Positions 48,481 to 58,434 of a DNA stretch of 64,000 nucleotides are shown one piece after another. The notes beneath the pieces were generated by a model that saw only the letters and a program-made list of their open reading frames with translations, did no database searches and was not told where the DNA came from. Every line of letters starts with the position of its first letter. Within the stretch, counting starts at the first letter, position 1. Origin of the DNA: Paeniglutamicibacter sulfureus (GTDB lineage: Bacteria; Actinomycetota; Actinomycetes; Actinomycetales; Micrococcaceae); NCBI RefSeq assembly GCF_039535115.1, contig NZ_BAAAWO010000001.1, positions 310,001 to 374,000 of the forward strand, given 5' to 3'. A program made the translations under genes and the position numbers.

Positions 48481-49937
48481 CGGATCAGATTGCACAGGAG
48501 TCCCCCGACGCCGGCGTAATTTCCGAGATCCTGGAGAAGAACCCCGAACTCCAAGGAATCGGCAATTACGAGTACGGATGGAGCGACAAGAACGACGCGG
48601 GCGCCAATGCGCGCCGCGGCATCAGCGAGGATGTTGTCCGCAACATTTCGGAGCTCAAGTCCGAGCCCCAGTGGATGCTGGACATGCGCCTCAAGGGCCT
48701 GAAGTACTTCGATCGCAAGCCCATGCCCACTTGGGGCGCAGACCTCTCGGGCATCGACTTCGACAACATCAAGTACTTCGTGCGTTCCACCGAGAAGCAG
48801 GCCACCAGCTGGGAGGATCTGCCCGAGGACATCAAGAACACGTACGACAAGCTCGGCATCCCCGAGGCTGAAAAGCAGCGCCTGGTTTCCGGTGTCGCCG
48901 CCCAGTACGAGTCCGAGGTTGTTTACCACCAGCTCCGCGAGGACCTGGAAAAGCAGGGTGTCATCTTCCTTGACACCGATACCGCGCTGCGCGAGCACGA
49001 GGACATCTTCAAGGAATACTTTGGCACGATCATCCCGGTGGGCGACAACAAGTTCGCCTCGCTGAACACCGCGACCTGGTCCGGCGGATCCTTCGTCTAC
49101 GTCCCCAAGGGCGTCCACGTGGAAATCCCGCTGCAGGCATACTTCCGCATCAACACGGAAAACATGGGCCAGTTCGAGCGCACCTTGATCATCGCCGACG
49201 AGGATTCCTACGTCCACTACATCGAGGGCTGCACCGCCCCGATCTACACCTCGGACTCGCTGCACTCGGCAGTTGTGGAAATCATCGTGAAGAAGGGCGC
49301 CCGCGTCCGCTACACCACGATCCAGAACTGGTCGAACAACGTGTACAACCTGGTGACCAAGCGCGCCGTCTGTGAAGAGGGCGCAACCATGGAGTGGGTC
49401 GATGGCAACATCGGTTCCAAGGTCACCATGAAGTACCCGGCCGTCTACCTGGTTGGCGAGCACGCCCGGGGCGAGACCCTGTCGATCGCCTTCGCCGGCG
49501 AGGGCCAGCACCAGGACACCGGTTCCAAGATGGTCCACATCGCACCGAACACCTCCTCCAAGATCGTGTCCAAGTCGGTGGCCCGCAACGGCGGCCGCGC
49601 CGCCTACCGCGGCCTGGTCCAGGTCCGCGAGGGTGCCAAGGGCGCTCGCAACTCGGTCGAGTGCGACGCGCTGCTGGTCGACCAGATCTCGCGTTCGGAT
49701 ACCTACCCGTACATCGACGTCCGCGAGGACGACGTGACCATGGGCCACGAGGCCACCGTTTCGCGCGTGTCCGAGGAGCAGCTCTTCTACCTGATGAGCC
49801 GCGGCATGACCGAAGAGGAAGCCATGGGCATGATCGTGCGCGGCTTCGTCGAGCCGATCGCCCGCGAGCTCCCGATGGAGTACGCCATGGAACTGAACCG
49901 CCTCATTGAACTGCAGATGGAAGGATCCGTCGGTTAA
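48477..49937 (+). CDS. sufB: Fe-S cluster assembly scaffold SufB
   Basis: A 486-residue scaffold of the SufBCD complex on which iron-sulfur clusters are built. The beta-helix core ([21 protein letters not shown]...[10 protein letters not shown]...) and the C-terminal [21 protein letters not shown] are typical. [22 protein letters not shown] carries the conserved Cys that accepts sulfur. Translationally coupled to sufR by a four-base overlap. Confidence 0.97.
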   Translation: MTDQIAQESPDAGVISEILEKNPELQGIGNYEYGWSDKNDAGANARRGISEDVVRNISELKSEPQWMLDMRLKGLKYFDRKPMPTWGADLSGIDFDNIKYFVRSTEKQATSWEDLPEDIKNTYDKLGIPEAEKQRLVSGVAAQYESEVVYHQLREDLEKQGVIFLDTDTALREHEDIFKEYFGTIIPVGDNKFASLNTATWSGGSFVYVPKGVHVEIPLQAYFRINTENMGQFERTLIIADEDSYVHYIEGCTAPIYTSDSLHSAVVEIIVKKGARVRYTTIQNWSNNVYNLVTKRAVCEEGATMEWVDGNIGSKVTMKYPAVYLVGEHARGETLSIAFAGEGQHQDTGSKMVHIAPNTSSKIVSKSVARNGGRAAYRGLVQVREGAKGARNSVECDALLVDQISRSDTYPYIDVREDDVTMGHEATVSRVSEEQLFYLMSRGMTEEEAMGMIVRGFVEPIARELPMEYAMELNRLIELQMEGSVG

Positions 49938-49939
49938 TC

Positions 49940-51226
49940 ATGACTGATACCGCAACTCACTCAACGGGCGAAAAGGCCCGTATCGGTGCACCCAGCATTT
50001 CCGGTTTCACCGAAGAGGGCGAGAACCTCTCGCCGTTGAACGAAGCAGAAGTAGCAGCCTCGCCGTTGGGCGGCGACGCAGCCAAGGCACACAGCCACGG
50101 CGGCGGGGCAGGAATCCCTGATTCCTCCCGCGCCGGTCGCAAGACCAGCTACAACGTCGAGGACTTCCCGGCGCTGACCGGACGTGAAGAGGACTTCCGC
50201 TTCACCCCGCTCAAGCGCATGGGCGGCCTGCACAAGAACGCGTTGGCCGGGGTTGCCCCCGAGCTGACCGTGGCCGGTGCCAACGTCTCCACCCTGGAAA
50301 CCGTTGCGATGACCGATGCACGCGTCGGTTCCGCCGGCATCCCGGAGGACCGCATCTCGGCCAACGCCTGGAAGCATGCGGCCGAGGCCAAGGTGCTGAC
50401 CATTCCCGCGAACTCCAGCGGCGAACAGGTCACGCTGACCTACACGGGCACCTCCACCGAAGCGGCCGCCAGCCACCTTGTGGTCGTCGCCGAGGCCAAC
50501 TCCGAGTCCGTCGTGGTCATCGACCACGTCGGGTCCGCAGTGCTGGCGCAGAACATCGAAATCGATGTCCGCGAAGGCGCCAAGCTGACCGTGATCTCGC
50601 TGCAGGCCTGGGCCGACGACGCGATCCACGCTTCCTCGCACTTGGCGAAGGTCCGCAAGGACGGCCACCTGAAGCACATCGCCGTAACCTACGGCGGCGA
50701 CTTGGTGCGTCTGACCCCCTCGGCGCACTTTGATGGCCAGGGCGGCGAGGTGGAGCTCTTTGGACTGTACTTCGCGGATGCCGGACAGCACCTGGAACAC
50801 CGCTTGTTCGTGGACCACGCCACCGAGAACTGCAAGTCCAACGTGTTGTACAAGGGTGCCCTGCAGGGCAAGGACGCACACACCGTGTGGGTCGGCGACG
50901 TCTTGATCCGCAAGGAAGCCAAGGGGACCAACTCCTACGAGGCCAACCGCAACCTGGTGCTCACCGAGGGCGCACGCGCCGACTCGGTGCCGAACCTGGA
51001 GATCGAGACCGGTTTGATCGACGGAGCCGGACACGCCTCCACGACCGGACGTTTCGACGACGAGCACCTCTTCTACCTGATGAGCCGCGGCATCGACGAG
51101 AAGACCGCACGCCGCCTGGTGGTGCGCGGCTTCCTGAACGAGATCGTGCAGCAGATCCGGGTACCGGAGATCGAGGAACGCCTGGCCGAGACGATCGAGC
51201 GCGAGCTCGCCGCCACGGACAGCTAG
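49940..51226 (+). CDS. sufD: Fe-S cluster assembly protein SufD
   Basis: A 428-residue SufB paralogue that forms the SufB-SufC2-SufD complex. The shared beta-helix segments (LVVVAEANSESVVVIDHVG, VEIDVREGAKLTVISLQ) and the C-terminal [22 protein letters not shown] are visible; conserved His in SGRGIDEK... region follows the family pattern. It starts two bases after sufB. Confidence 0.95.
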   Translation: MTDTATHSTGEKARIGAPSISGFTEEGENLSPLNEAEVAASPLGGDAAKAHSHGGGAGIPDSSRAGRKTSYNVEDFPALTGREEDFRFTPLKRMGGLHKNALAGVAPELTVAGANVSTLETVAMTDARVGSAGIPEDRISANAWKHAAEAKVLTIPANSSGEQVTLTYTGTSTEAAASHLVVVAEANSESVVVIDHVGSAVLAQNIEIDVREGAKLTVISLQAWADDAIHASSHLAKVRKDGHLKHIAVTYGGDLVRLTPSAHFDGQGGEVELFGLYFADAGQHLEHRLFVDHATENCKSNVLYKGALQGKDAHTVWVGDVLIRKEAKGTNSYEANRNLVLTEGARADSVPNLEIETGLIDGAGHASTTGRFDDEHLFYLMSRGIDEKTARRLVVRGFLNEIVQQIRVPEIEERLAETIERELAATDS

Positions 51227-51303
51227 TCCAGGCTTTTCCCCCCACCAACACCAAAACTTCGTCGATCCACATCGACTTCACGGAAAGAGAACGGACTCAA
51301 GGC

Positions 51304-52062
<759 letters not shown>

Positions 52063-52064
52063 TC

Positions 52065-52409
52065 ATGAGCGTATCGAACGAAACGACCAGCGGGTCGGCA
52101 GAAACCGAACTCGAGGACGTCGAAGAAGCGCTCAAGGATGTCATCGACCCGGAGCTCGGCGTCAACATCGTTGACCTGGGCCTGCTCTATGGGCTGAAGT
52201 ACGCCGAAGACGGCGCACTGCTCATCGACATGACCCTGACCACCGCCGCCTGCCCTTTGACCGATGTCATCGAAGAGCAGGTCAGCCAGGCACTGGAGTC
52301 GGTTGTCGATTCCTACCGGCTGAACTGGGTCTGGATGCCGCCGTGGGGTCCGGAGCGGATCACCGATGACGGCCGCGACCAGATGCGGGCCCTGGGCTTC
52401 AACATCTAG
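52065..52409 (+). CDS. SufT/MIP18-like metal-sulfur cluster assembly factor
   Basis: A 114-residue DUF59 protein: VIDPELGVNIVDLGLLYGL at about 26-44, then TTAACPLTDVIEEQV with the conserved Cys at about 64, and VWMPPWGPERIT near the C-terminus. Homologues act in Fe-S protein maturation (SufT). It follows sufC by two bases. The cysteine desulfurase SufS and SufU, often placed between sufC and this gene, are absent here. Confidence 0.93.
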   Translation: MSVSNETTSGSAETELEDVEEALKDVIDPELGVNIVDLGLLYGLKYAEDGALLIDMTLTTAACPLTDVIEEQVSQALESVVDSYRLNWVWMPPWGPERITDDGRDQMRALGFNI

Positions 52410-52424
52410 TCCTGCGGACAAGAC

Positions 52425-52471
52425 AAAAGCGAGGTGCGTTTCCCCTTCAGGGGGGATCGCACCTCGCTTTT
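52425..52471. terminator. Bidirectional terminator of the suf operon
   Basis: AAAAGCGAGGTGCG and CGCACCTCGCTTTT form a perfect 14-bp stem with an inner CCCC/GGGG helix; T run follows. Confidence 0.9.
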
Positions 52472-52483
52472 CGTCTTTTGGAT

Positions 52484-53398
52484 TCAGCCGCCGGGCTTGT
52501 CCAGGTTCCGCGCCGAGAGCGTGTCACACTGGTTGATGTCCCCGGTCGCATATCCCTGCAGGAACCAGGACTGGCGCTGCGCCGAGGAACCGTGGGTCCA
52601 GCCCTCGGGATTCACCCGCCCGGTGGCTGCCTCCTGGATCCTGTCATCGCCCACGGCCGAGGCCGCCGACAGTGCCGAGCGCAGGTCGGCCTCGGTGAAC
52701 GGCTTCATGAAGGTGTTGCCCTCGGCGTCCTTGGTGTTCGCCGCATGCGCGGCCCACATGCCGGCAAAGCAGTCGGCCTGCAGTTCCACGCGCACCGAGC
52801 CGGAGGTCGCACCCTTGGCCCCCTGCTGGGAGGCTGCGAGGGTGCCGATGGTGTTTTGGATGTGGTGCCCATACTCGTGGGCCACCACGTATTCCTCGGC
52901 CAGCGCCCCGCCATCCGAACCGTAGTTGGTGCTCAAGTCGGCAAAGAACCCGGTGTCGAAGTATGCGACCTGGTCAGCGGGGCAATAGAACGGGCCCACC
53001 GCGCTGGTCGCGGTCCCGCATTCCGTGCTCACCTGCCCGTCGAAGACCTCGACCCCGGGCTGCCGCACCTGCACGTCGTACTGCGGCAGGTAGCTGAGCC
53101 AGAAGCTGTCAAGCGATTGCGTGGTTGCCAGGATCCGGCAGTCGGTGCGCGCATTGGCGTCGGCCCCGGTCTGGCATTCGGTGATGCCCGCCGGCCCGTT
53201 CTCGTTGGCTCCCTGCTCGATGCCGGGATCCCCGCCGAGTCCCAGCTGCGTGAGCATGTCGGGGTTGACACCCAGCAAGGCGGCAAGCAGCACCACGATG
53301 ATGCCGCCACCGCCGGCGGCGATCTTGCCGCCGCGGCCCCGGCCGCGCGAGTCCCTGATGCGTCCGGAATCGAGTTGTGCGTCGTCATTGAAACTCAT
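52484..53398 (-). CDS. Neutral zinc metallopeptidase, YpfJ family
   Basis: A 304-residue membrane-anchored protein. A basic, Gly-rich N-terminus is followed by one transmembrane helix (about 30-44); the rest is extracytoplasmic. The zinc motif HEYGHH is at 174-179 and RVELQADCFAGMWA supplies the third ligand Glu. Four Cys (CQTG..TDC and TEC..FYC) may form disulfides. The family is named from E. coli YpfJ; its substrate is unknown. Confidence 0.9.
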   Translation of the reverse strand: MSFNDDAQLDSGRIRDSRGRGRGGKIAAGGGGIIVVLLAALLGVNPDMLTQLGLGGDPGIEQGANENGPAGITECQTGADANARTDCRILATTQSLDSFWLSYLPQYDVQVRQPGVEVFDGQVSTECGTATSAVGPFYCPADQVAYFDTGFFADLSTNYGSDGGALAEEYVVAHEYGHHIQNTIGTLAASQQGAKGATSGSVRVELQADCFAGMWAAHAANTKDAEGNTFMKPFTEADLRSALSAASAVGDDRIQEAATGRVNPEGWTHGSSAQRQSWFLQGYATGDINQCDTLSARNLDKPGG

Positions 53399-53491
53399 GG
53401 TTCATACAATACGTGCGCGTAGCCGATTTGGGAGGTTTATCGGGCGATCGCCCCGCTGTTGCCCCGGGACCCTACGCAGGAACCGGGCGGG

Positions 53492-54160
53492 TCAGGGGCG
53501 CGGAGGTGCCCGGTGCACGAGAGCGCCTGCCATGGATTCGGCCACGTAGCGTGCGAATCGCTCGGCGCTCCAGCCGCGCTGCAGCACCAGCAGCTCATAA
53601 AGCTCGGGCGAGCTGTGCAGCCACATGACATCGACGGCCTCGTCGAAGCTGACGTCCTCGCGAAGGTACCCGCGCTCCTGCAGGAAACGTGCGTTGTGTT
53701 GCATCCTCTCCAGGCGCTCGGCGTTGGATTGTTCCTGGAGTTCGGCCATGTTCGCGTCGCTTGCCGCAGCCGAGCGCACCAGCAGCAGGATGGGAGTCAG
53801 CGTGGCCGCAACCTCCGCCGTGAGGCGTCCCCACATGAGCATCAGGGACTGGGCGTCGGCGGCGTGCTGCCGCAGCGCATCCGAGCGGTCGAATGCCGCT
53901 TCGGGACCGCTGCCGCGAAGCCCGCGATCGTAGATGGCCCTGACCAGCCCGGGTTTTCCGCCGAACGACTTGTAGATGGTCTCGACCGAGACCTGGGCGT
54001 CGGCGGCGATCAGGGCGACCGTTGTCGCCGGGTATCCCTGGGCCAGGAGCCGTTCCCGGGCTGCGTCGAGAATCGCTTCCCGCGTTTTCTCTGCGGCCGC
54101 GCGCCGGCTCCGGGAATCGTATCCGCGGCGGCTATTGACTGTGGGCATCATTGGTTCCAT
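53492..54160 (-). CDS. TetR family transcriptional regulator
   Basis: A protein of about 222 residues with an N-terminal TetR helix-turn-helix (REAILDAARERLLAQGYPATTVALIAADAQVSVETIYKSFGGKPGLVRAIYD) and a divergent ligand domain. It is divergent from the SnoaL/NmrA gene pair and a good palindrome lies in the 43-bp gap, so it most likely represses that pair and itself. Start uncertain: ATG 54160, 54151 and 54148 are all in frame and have weak ribosome-binding sites. Confidence 0.87.
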   Translation of the reverse strand: MEPMMPTVNSRRGYDSRSRRAAAEKTREAILDAARERLLAQGYPATTVALIAADAQVSVETIYKSFGGKPGLVRAIYDRGLRGSGPEAAFDRSDALRQHAADAQSLMLMWGRLTAEVAATLTPILLLVRSAAASDANMAELQEQSNAERLERMQHNARFLQERGYLREDVSFDEAVDVMWLHSSPELYELLVLQRGWSAERFARYVAESMAGALVHRAPPRP

Positions 54161-54168
54161 ACTTCGTA

Positions 54169-54192
54169 TTGGATACACCGTACTGTATCAAA
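54169..54192. promoter_or_regulatory. Probable TetR operator
   Basis: TTGGATACA-CCGTAC-TGTATCAAA is an inverted repeat with 8 of 9 arm positions matching. It fills the gap between the divergent regulator gene and the SnoaL-like gene and would overlap both promoters. Confidence 0.65.
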
Positions 54193-54203
54193 TAGGAGTT
54201 GTC

Positions 54204-54656
54204 ATGGTCGACCCTTCAAGCCCGGGCCTTGAGGCGTTGCTGATCCGTCTGGTGGACGCCGTCAACGCCCACGACCTGGACTCCCTCGTCGCCTGTTTCG
54301 CCCCCGGCTATCGAAACGAAACGCCCGCCCATCCCGCGCGCGGCTTCACCGGCACCGGGCAAGTCCGGCGCAACTGGAGCCGGATGTTCGCCGGCATCCC
54401 GGACTTCCGGGCACAGCTGCTCGGCTCGACCATCGACGGCCAGAGGGCCTGGACCGAGTGGGAAATGCGCGGCACCAGGGTTGACGGCGCAAGCCAACTC
54501 TTGCGCGGCGTCATGATCTTCACCGCCGGTGACGGGCTCCTGACCGGGGTGCGTCTCTACCTGGAACCGGTCGATGAAACCGGCGGCGATGTCGACGCCG
54601 CCATCGCACGAACAGCAGGTGCCGCAGGACCGGCACCGGAAGAGGACTTGCCATGA
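54204..54656 (+). CDS. SnoaL-like/ester cyclase family protein
   Basis: A 150-residue NTF2-fold protein of the SnoaL-like polyketide cyclase superfamily: LVDAVNAHDLDSLVACFAPGYRNETPAHP, then RNWSRMFAGIPDFRAQLLG and WTEWEMRGTRVDG. Many members are not cyclases, so the reaction is open. AGGAG six bases upstream supports the ATG. The 3' end overlaps the next gene by four bases, so the two act together. Confidence 0.82.
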   Translation: MVDPSSPGLEALLIRLVDAVNAHDLDSLVACFAPGYRNETPAHPARGFTGTGQVRRNWSRMFAGIPDFRAQLLGSTIDGQRAWTEWEMRGTRVDGASQLLRGVMIFTAGDGLLTGVRLYLEPVDETGGDVDAAIARTAGAAGPAPEEDLP

Positions 54657-55546
54657 TTCTCGTCATCGGAGCCACCGGCCAGCTCGGCGGACTCATCGCG
54701 CGGCTGCTACTGCTCCGCGGCGATGCCGTGCGGGCGTTGGTGCGGGACCCGGCCTCCGCTGCTGCCCGCGACCTGGCCGACGCCGGCGCCCACCTTGTTC
54801 TTGGGGACATGACTGACGCCGCTTCCCTGCGGACCGCCTGTGAATCGGTGCGGGGAATCATCACCACCGCGAACTCGATGTCCCGCGGCGATCCGGACAC
54901 CATTGAATCGGTTGATCGACGCGGCAATGCCAACCTCGTCGATGCGGCCGTCGAGCAGGGAGTGCGGCGCTTTGTCTTCATCTCCGCGCTCGGGGCCGAC
55001 GCGCACCACCCGATGCCGCTGCTGCAGGCCAAAGGCGAAACCGAGCAGCGCCTGCGGGAGAGCGGCACGGACTGGACGGTGCTGCAGCCGGACTTCTACA
55101 TGGACATGCTGCCGATGGCCGTCGTCGGCGCACCGGCGCTGGCCGGAGGTGCCGTCACGCTGGTCGGCGAGGGTCGGCGCAGGCATTCGATGGTGGCGAT
55201 CTCCGACGTCGCGGACTATGCGCTCGCGGCCTTCGACAGCGACGACGCCGTCGGCCAGGCCCTGCAGATCGGCGGCCCCGAACCGGTGGCATGGCGCGAT
55301 GTGCTCGCAGCGTTCGAACGGCACCTGGGACGGGAGATTCCGGTGAGCTTCGTTGCCCCCGGGCAGCCAATCGACGGGATGTCCGGGATGCTCTGCGGAC
55401 TGTTGGCCGCGCTGGAAACCTACGACTCCCCGCTGGACACCGGCCGGTTGGCCAAGCGCTTCGGGGTGGTGCCGACGTCGCTGGATGCCTTTGTGCACGC
55501 CGTGGTGGCGGCGGCCCGCGGAGGCGCGCAGATGCGCAAGGCCTGA
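54653..55546 (+). CDS. NmrA-like NAD(P)-binding reductase
   Basis: A 297-residue atypical short-chain dehydrogenase: the dinucleotide motif VIGATGQLGGLIA is at 4-16, followed by ALVRDPAS (NADP-type Arg), FVFISALGAD and LQPDFYMDMLPM. Homologues include NAD(P)H-binding quinone reductase-like and redox-sensor proteins. Coupled by ATGA to the SnoaL-like gene and probably controlled by the divergent TetR regulator, perhaps in response to an electrophile or drug. Confidence 0.85.
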   Translation: MILVIGATGQLGGLIARLLLLRGDAVRALVRDPASAAARDLADAGAHLVLGDMTDAASLRTACESVRGIITTANSMSRGDPDTIESVDRRGNANLVDAAVEQGVRRFVFISALGADAHHPMPLLQAKGETEQRLRESGTDWTVLQPDFYMDMLPMAVVGAPALAGGAVTLVGEGRRRHSMVAISDVADYALAAFDSDDAVGQALQIGGPEPVAWRDVLAAFERHLGREIPVSFVAPGQPIDGMSGMLCGLLAALETYDSPLDTGRLAKRFGVVPTSLDAFVHAVVAAARGGAQMRKA

Positions 55547-55571
55547 ATCCGCGGTCAGGGAGAGGGAAACG

Positions 55572-56198
55572 TTAGTTGCGTTCCATGATGCCGCGGGCGG
55601 CCAGCGCGTCCGCGGTGCGCTGGGCATAGGCCACGGTGTTGATGACCACCGGTGCTGCCAGCGTCGCGGGGTTGCGCCCGATTCCGCGGGCCTTGGCTGC
55701 GTCCGCGAGGTCCTGCACCGAACTTGCTATCGCCGGGATGCTGCGCAGCATCAGGGCCACTGCCAGCGCGATGGTGGCGGGGTTCCCGCCGATCAGGCGG
55801 ACCGGCGCGGCGGCGCGTTCCAACCCGTCGAGCAGCGCGGCCTGGGTGGTGGTCAACAGGACGAGGCGCCCGCACTGGATGACAGCGAGCATCCCGCTGA
55901 CCAGCGTCAGGGCGAAGAGCGGCGTGTTGAGGATCGACTGGTAGATGCCCAGGATCGCGAAGATCCACCACAGCTGGCGCAGCGGAGCGGCCCACGCGCG
56001 CAGCACCCGTGGACCGGCCAGGGCGAAGAGACCCACACCCAACAACAGGGTGCCGAGCCCGACGGCGGGAATCCGCCAGAGGAGCACCGCGGCACCCACC
56101 GCCAGGACCAGCAGGTACTTGGCCAGCAGCGGTGCGCGGTGCACCGGGCTGGCACCGGGCAGGTAGTGCCCGAGCAGCATCTGGTGCGAGGCGCTCAC
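55572..56198 (-). CDS. bioN: ECF transporter transmembrane protein (BioN/EcfT)
   Basis: A 208-residue membrane component of an energy-coupling-factor importer. About five hydrophobic helices and the two Ala-Arg-Gly coupling motifs (DAAKARGI and ALAARGI) that contact the ATPase are visible. It overlaps bioM by four bases and is the last gene of bioY-bioM-bioN. Confidence 0.88.
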   Translation of the reverse strand: MSASHQMLLGHYLPGASPVHRAPLLAKYLLVLAVGAAVLLWRIPAVGLGTLLLGVGLFALAGPRVLRAWAAPLRQLWWIFAILGIYQSILNTPLFALTLVSGMLAVIQCGRLVLLTTTQAALLDGLERAAAPVRLIGGNPATIALAVALMLRSIPAIASSVQDLADAAKARGIGRNPATLAAPVVINTVAYAQRTADALAARGIMERN

Positions 56199-56908
56199 GC
56201 GGCCGGGCTTCCATGGCGGACCAGCCGGCGGTAGGTGTCCACGGCCTCGGGCGCCGGGCCGTCAAAGACGATCTTGCCGCCGGCCACCAGCAGCGCCCGG
56301 TCGGCGGCCGCGGCGAAGTCCAGGTCGTGGGTCGCGTAGATGACCTGCTGGTCCAGTGCACCCAGCGTTTTCTTGAGCAGTTCGTTGTTGGCCAGATCCA
56401 GCAGCGTGGTCGGTTCGTCCGCCACCAGGATGTCCTGGCCCGCGGCCAGCACGCTGCACAAGGCCACCAGCTGGCGCTCGCCCCCGGAGATGTCGTAGAT
56501 GCTGCGGTGGGCCAGGTGTTCCAGGCCGAGCGCTGCCAGCGCGCGCAATGCGGAGGCGCTGCGCTTGGCCCGGTCCTTGTGCAAGGCCTTGAGGGAGAGC
56601 TCGACGTCCTCTGTGACGATGGGCATGACCAGCTGCGAGAGCGGATCGGTGAACAGGAAGCCCACGCGCCTGCGCACGGACTTGGCCTGGCGGACCGTGT
56701 CGAAGCCGTGGACCTCCACTGCCCCGGTCGAAGGGGTCACCAACCCGTTGAGCATGCGCAGCAGCGTTGACTTGCCTGACCCATTTGCGCCGATCACGGC
56801 GATGCGCCGTTCGTTGAGTTCGAGGGTGCACGGGGCCAGGACGGTGCGCGGGGCCTGCGCCGGGTCGTCGGCGGGCACTGACAGGCCGGCATTGTTGAAT
56901 CGGATCAC
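56195..56908 (-). CDS. bioM: ECF transporter ATPase (BioM)
   Basis: A 237-residue ATPase of the biotin importer. Walker A IGANGSGKSTLL (about 39-50), Q-loop FLFTDPLSQLVMPIV (typical of ECF ATPases), signature ISGGERQLVALC, Walker B ILVADEPTTLLD and switch His in ATHDLDF. GTG 56908 gives the usual length; in-frame upstream starts would extend it toward bioY. Drives BioN and BioY. Confidence 0.9.
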   Translation of the reverse strand: MIRFNNAGLSVPADDPAQAPRTVLAPCTLELNERRIAVIGANGSGKSTLLRMLNGLVTPSTGAVEVHGFDTVRQAKSVRRRVGFLFTDPLSQLVMPIVTEDVELSLKALHKDRAKRSASALRALAALGLEHLAHRSIYDISGGERQLVALCSVLAAGQDILVADEPTTLLDLANNELLKKTLGALDQQVIYATHDLDFAAAADRALLVAGGKIVFDGPAPEAVDTYRRLVRHGSPAA

Positions 56909-56969
56909 GCTTAACGGTATTCCCTGCTGGTGGTGTGGATCGAATTGCGCTGCTGGCGCAGCCGGCACT

Positions 56970-57581
56970 CTATGCGTTGAAGCGGCGGCGGGCGAAGGAC
57001 GGGAAGGCCTTGAAGACGCTGACCGCGATGGCAGCGGCCAGCAGGTTCTTCACGACGTCTCCGGGCCAGTAGGCCATGTCCAGGATGAAGGCCTGGCCCA
57101 GCGGGATCTGCGCGTTCAAGCTCATGCCCAGGATGCCCAGCGGGTGGATCACCAGGATCGAGCCGCACATGGCCGAGAGGAACAGCCAGACGAAGCGCCG
57201 GCGGGTGACCCTGCGCAGCACCAGCGTGGCGAGCGCGCCGGTGACCAGGGCGGCAAGGGGGAAGGCGAGCAGGTATCCGGCGCTGGGTGCGGCGAGCGAA
57301 CCCAAGCCGCCGGAGAACTTGGCAAAGATCGGCACTCCGGCCAGCCCCACCAGCAGGTACAGGCCCACGGCCGAGCCGCCGCGCAGCGAGCCGAGGATCA
57401 ATGCGGTGAGTGCCACGCCCATGGTCTGCAAGGTGATCGGCACGCCAAGGGCTCCCACCGGGACGGCCGGAACCAGGGTGAGCACGGCGATGAGCGCGGC
57501 AAAGACCGAGACCAGGGCGAGATCGCGGGCGCCGATCCGGGCAGGGGTGTGCGCGTCGATGCGCGGGCTGGAGGTCGTCAT
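56970..57581 (-). CDS. bioY: Biotin transporter substrate-binding subunit BioY
   Basis: A 203-residue membrane protein that binds biotin, with six hydrophobic segments and the family signature VPITLQTMGVALTALILGSLRGGSAVGLYLLVGLAGVPIF (about 44-83), ending in PGDVVKNLLAAAIA. The ATG at 57581 is preceded by AGGA at ten bases. First gene of bioYMN. A BioQ-like palindrome lies about 80 bases upstream, so it is probably repressed when biotin is abundant. Confidence 0.93.
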   Translation of the reverse strand: MTTSSPRIDAHTPARIGARDLALVSVFAALIAVLTLVPAVPVGALGVPITLQTMGVALTALILGSLRGGSAVGLYLLVGLAGVPIFAKFSGGLGSLAAPSAGYLLAFPLAALVTGALATLVLRRVTRRRFVWLFLSAMCGSILVIHPLGILGMSLNAQIPLGQAFILDMAYWPGDVVKNLLAAAIAVSVFKAFPSFARRRFNA

Positions 57582-57655
57582 GGTTGGGTGTTCCTGTCGA
57601 TTCGAGATGGTGGCGCTGCGGTGCGTGGATTCGCGTCGCGGTTGCGTTACGAATG

Positions 57656-57661
57656 ACAATA
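57656..57661 (-). promoter_or_regulatory. -10 candidate (TATTGT) of bioY
   Basis: TATTGT on the minus strand directly follows the palindrome at 57663-57677; no good -35 box was found. Confidence 0.4.
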
Positions 57662-57662
57662 C

Positions 57663-57677
57663 TTGAACACTGTTCAA
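57663..57677. promoter_or_regulatory. BioQ-like operator upstream of bioY
   Basis: TTGAACACTGTTCAA is a perfect 7-1-7 palindrome. Its core TGAAC-N3-GTTCA is very close to the TGAAC-N3-GTTAC type motif of the actinobacterial TetR regulator BioQ, which controls biotin genes. Confidence 0.7.
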
Positions 57678-57871
57678 AAGTCTTGGTCGCCGGTCACAAA
57701 AGTGTTGGCCACCACCCGACGCCTGGCCAAAAACCGTCGCCGCGGCATCGGGCTCGAGCGTACCGTTTGGCCCGATTCATCAACCATGCATCGCTTCAAC
57801 GCCTGAAGCCTTCGACTGCCGCGCCTCAGCCGATGTGGTCGCGAACGGTGGACGGCAGGCAGAATGGTGGC

Positions 57872-58351
57872 ATGGATACGGGTGATGGAACGTCGCAGGA
57901 TCTGTCCGTGGGGCAGCTGGCTGACAGGTCAGGCGTTGCAGTTTCGGCGCTGCACTACTACGAGCGCGAAGGGCTGATTTCTTCCTGGCGAACCACGGGT
58001 AACCAGCGGCGGTTCGACCGAAGCGTGCTGCGCCGCGTGGCAGTGATTCGTGCCGCCCAGCGCGCCGGCATCCCGCTTCGGTCAATCGCCGAACTCTTCG
58101 CCGGGCTGCCCGCTGACGGAACGCCACGCAAGGAGGACTGGCAAGCTGTTTCCGCGGCCTGGAGGGACGACTTGCAGGAGCGGATCCACCAGTTGCAGTC
58201 GTTGCGGGACGGGTTGGGTGGCTGCATCGGCTGTGGTTGCCTGTCGCTGGCCGAATGCGGATTCGTCAACCCCAATGACCGATTGGCCGACGGTCTTGGA
58301 GGCGCGACGTTGTTCCGGGAGGACACGGAATTTGACCTCAACCAAGGTTGA
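57872..58351 (+). CDS. soxR: Redox-sensitive MerR-type regulator SoxR
   Basis: A 159-residue regulator with a MerR helix-turn-helix (LSVGQLADRSGVAVSALHYYEREGLIS, 11-37), a dimerisation helix, and the [2Fe-2S] cluster motif CIGCGCLSLAEC (Cys118, 121, 123, 129; C-X2-C-X-C-X5-C). SoxR senses redox-cycling compounds and superoxide stress. A CAGAAT element six bases before the ATG resembles the other leaderless starts. Its target box overlaps its own stop codon, upstream of the flavin reductase gene. Confidence 0.95.
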   Translation: MDTGDGTSQDLSVGQLADRSGVAVSALHYYEREGLISSWRTTGNQRRFDRSVLRRVAVIRAAQRAGIPLRSIAELFAGLPADGTPRKEDWQAVSAAWRDDLQERIHQLQSLRDGLGGCIGCGCLSLAECGFVNPNDRLADGLGGATLFREDTEFDLNQG

Positions 58352-58362
58352 GGTTCTAGCGT
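58332..58362 (+). promoter_or_regulatory. SoxR-controlled promoter with 19-bp spacer
   Basis: The SoxR box CCTCAACCAAGGTTGAGG (58336-58353) has the same CCTCAA-N6-TTGAGG form as known SoxR sites. It lies between TTGACC (-35, 58332-58337) and TAGCGT (-10, 58357-58362) with exactly 19 bp between them, the over-long spacing that MerR-family activators correct. Confidence 0.85.
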
Positions 58363-58434
58363 TGGGGAGTAGTTGGACCAAGCCCGCCGCACCCGTGCGG
58401 GCGCCCCGCATGACGAGAGGAACCTGGACCCGCC

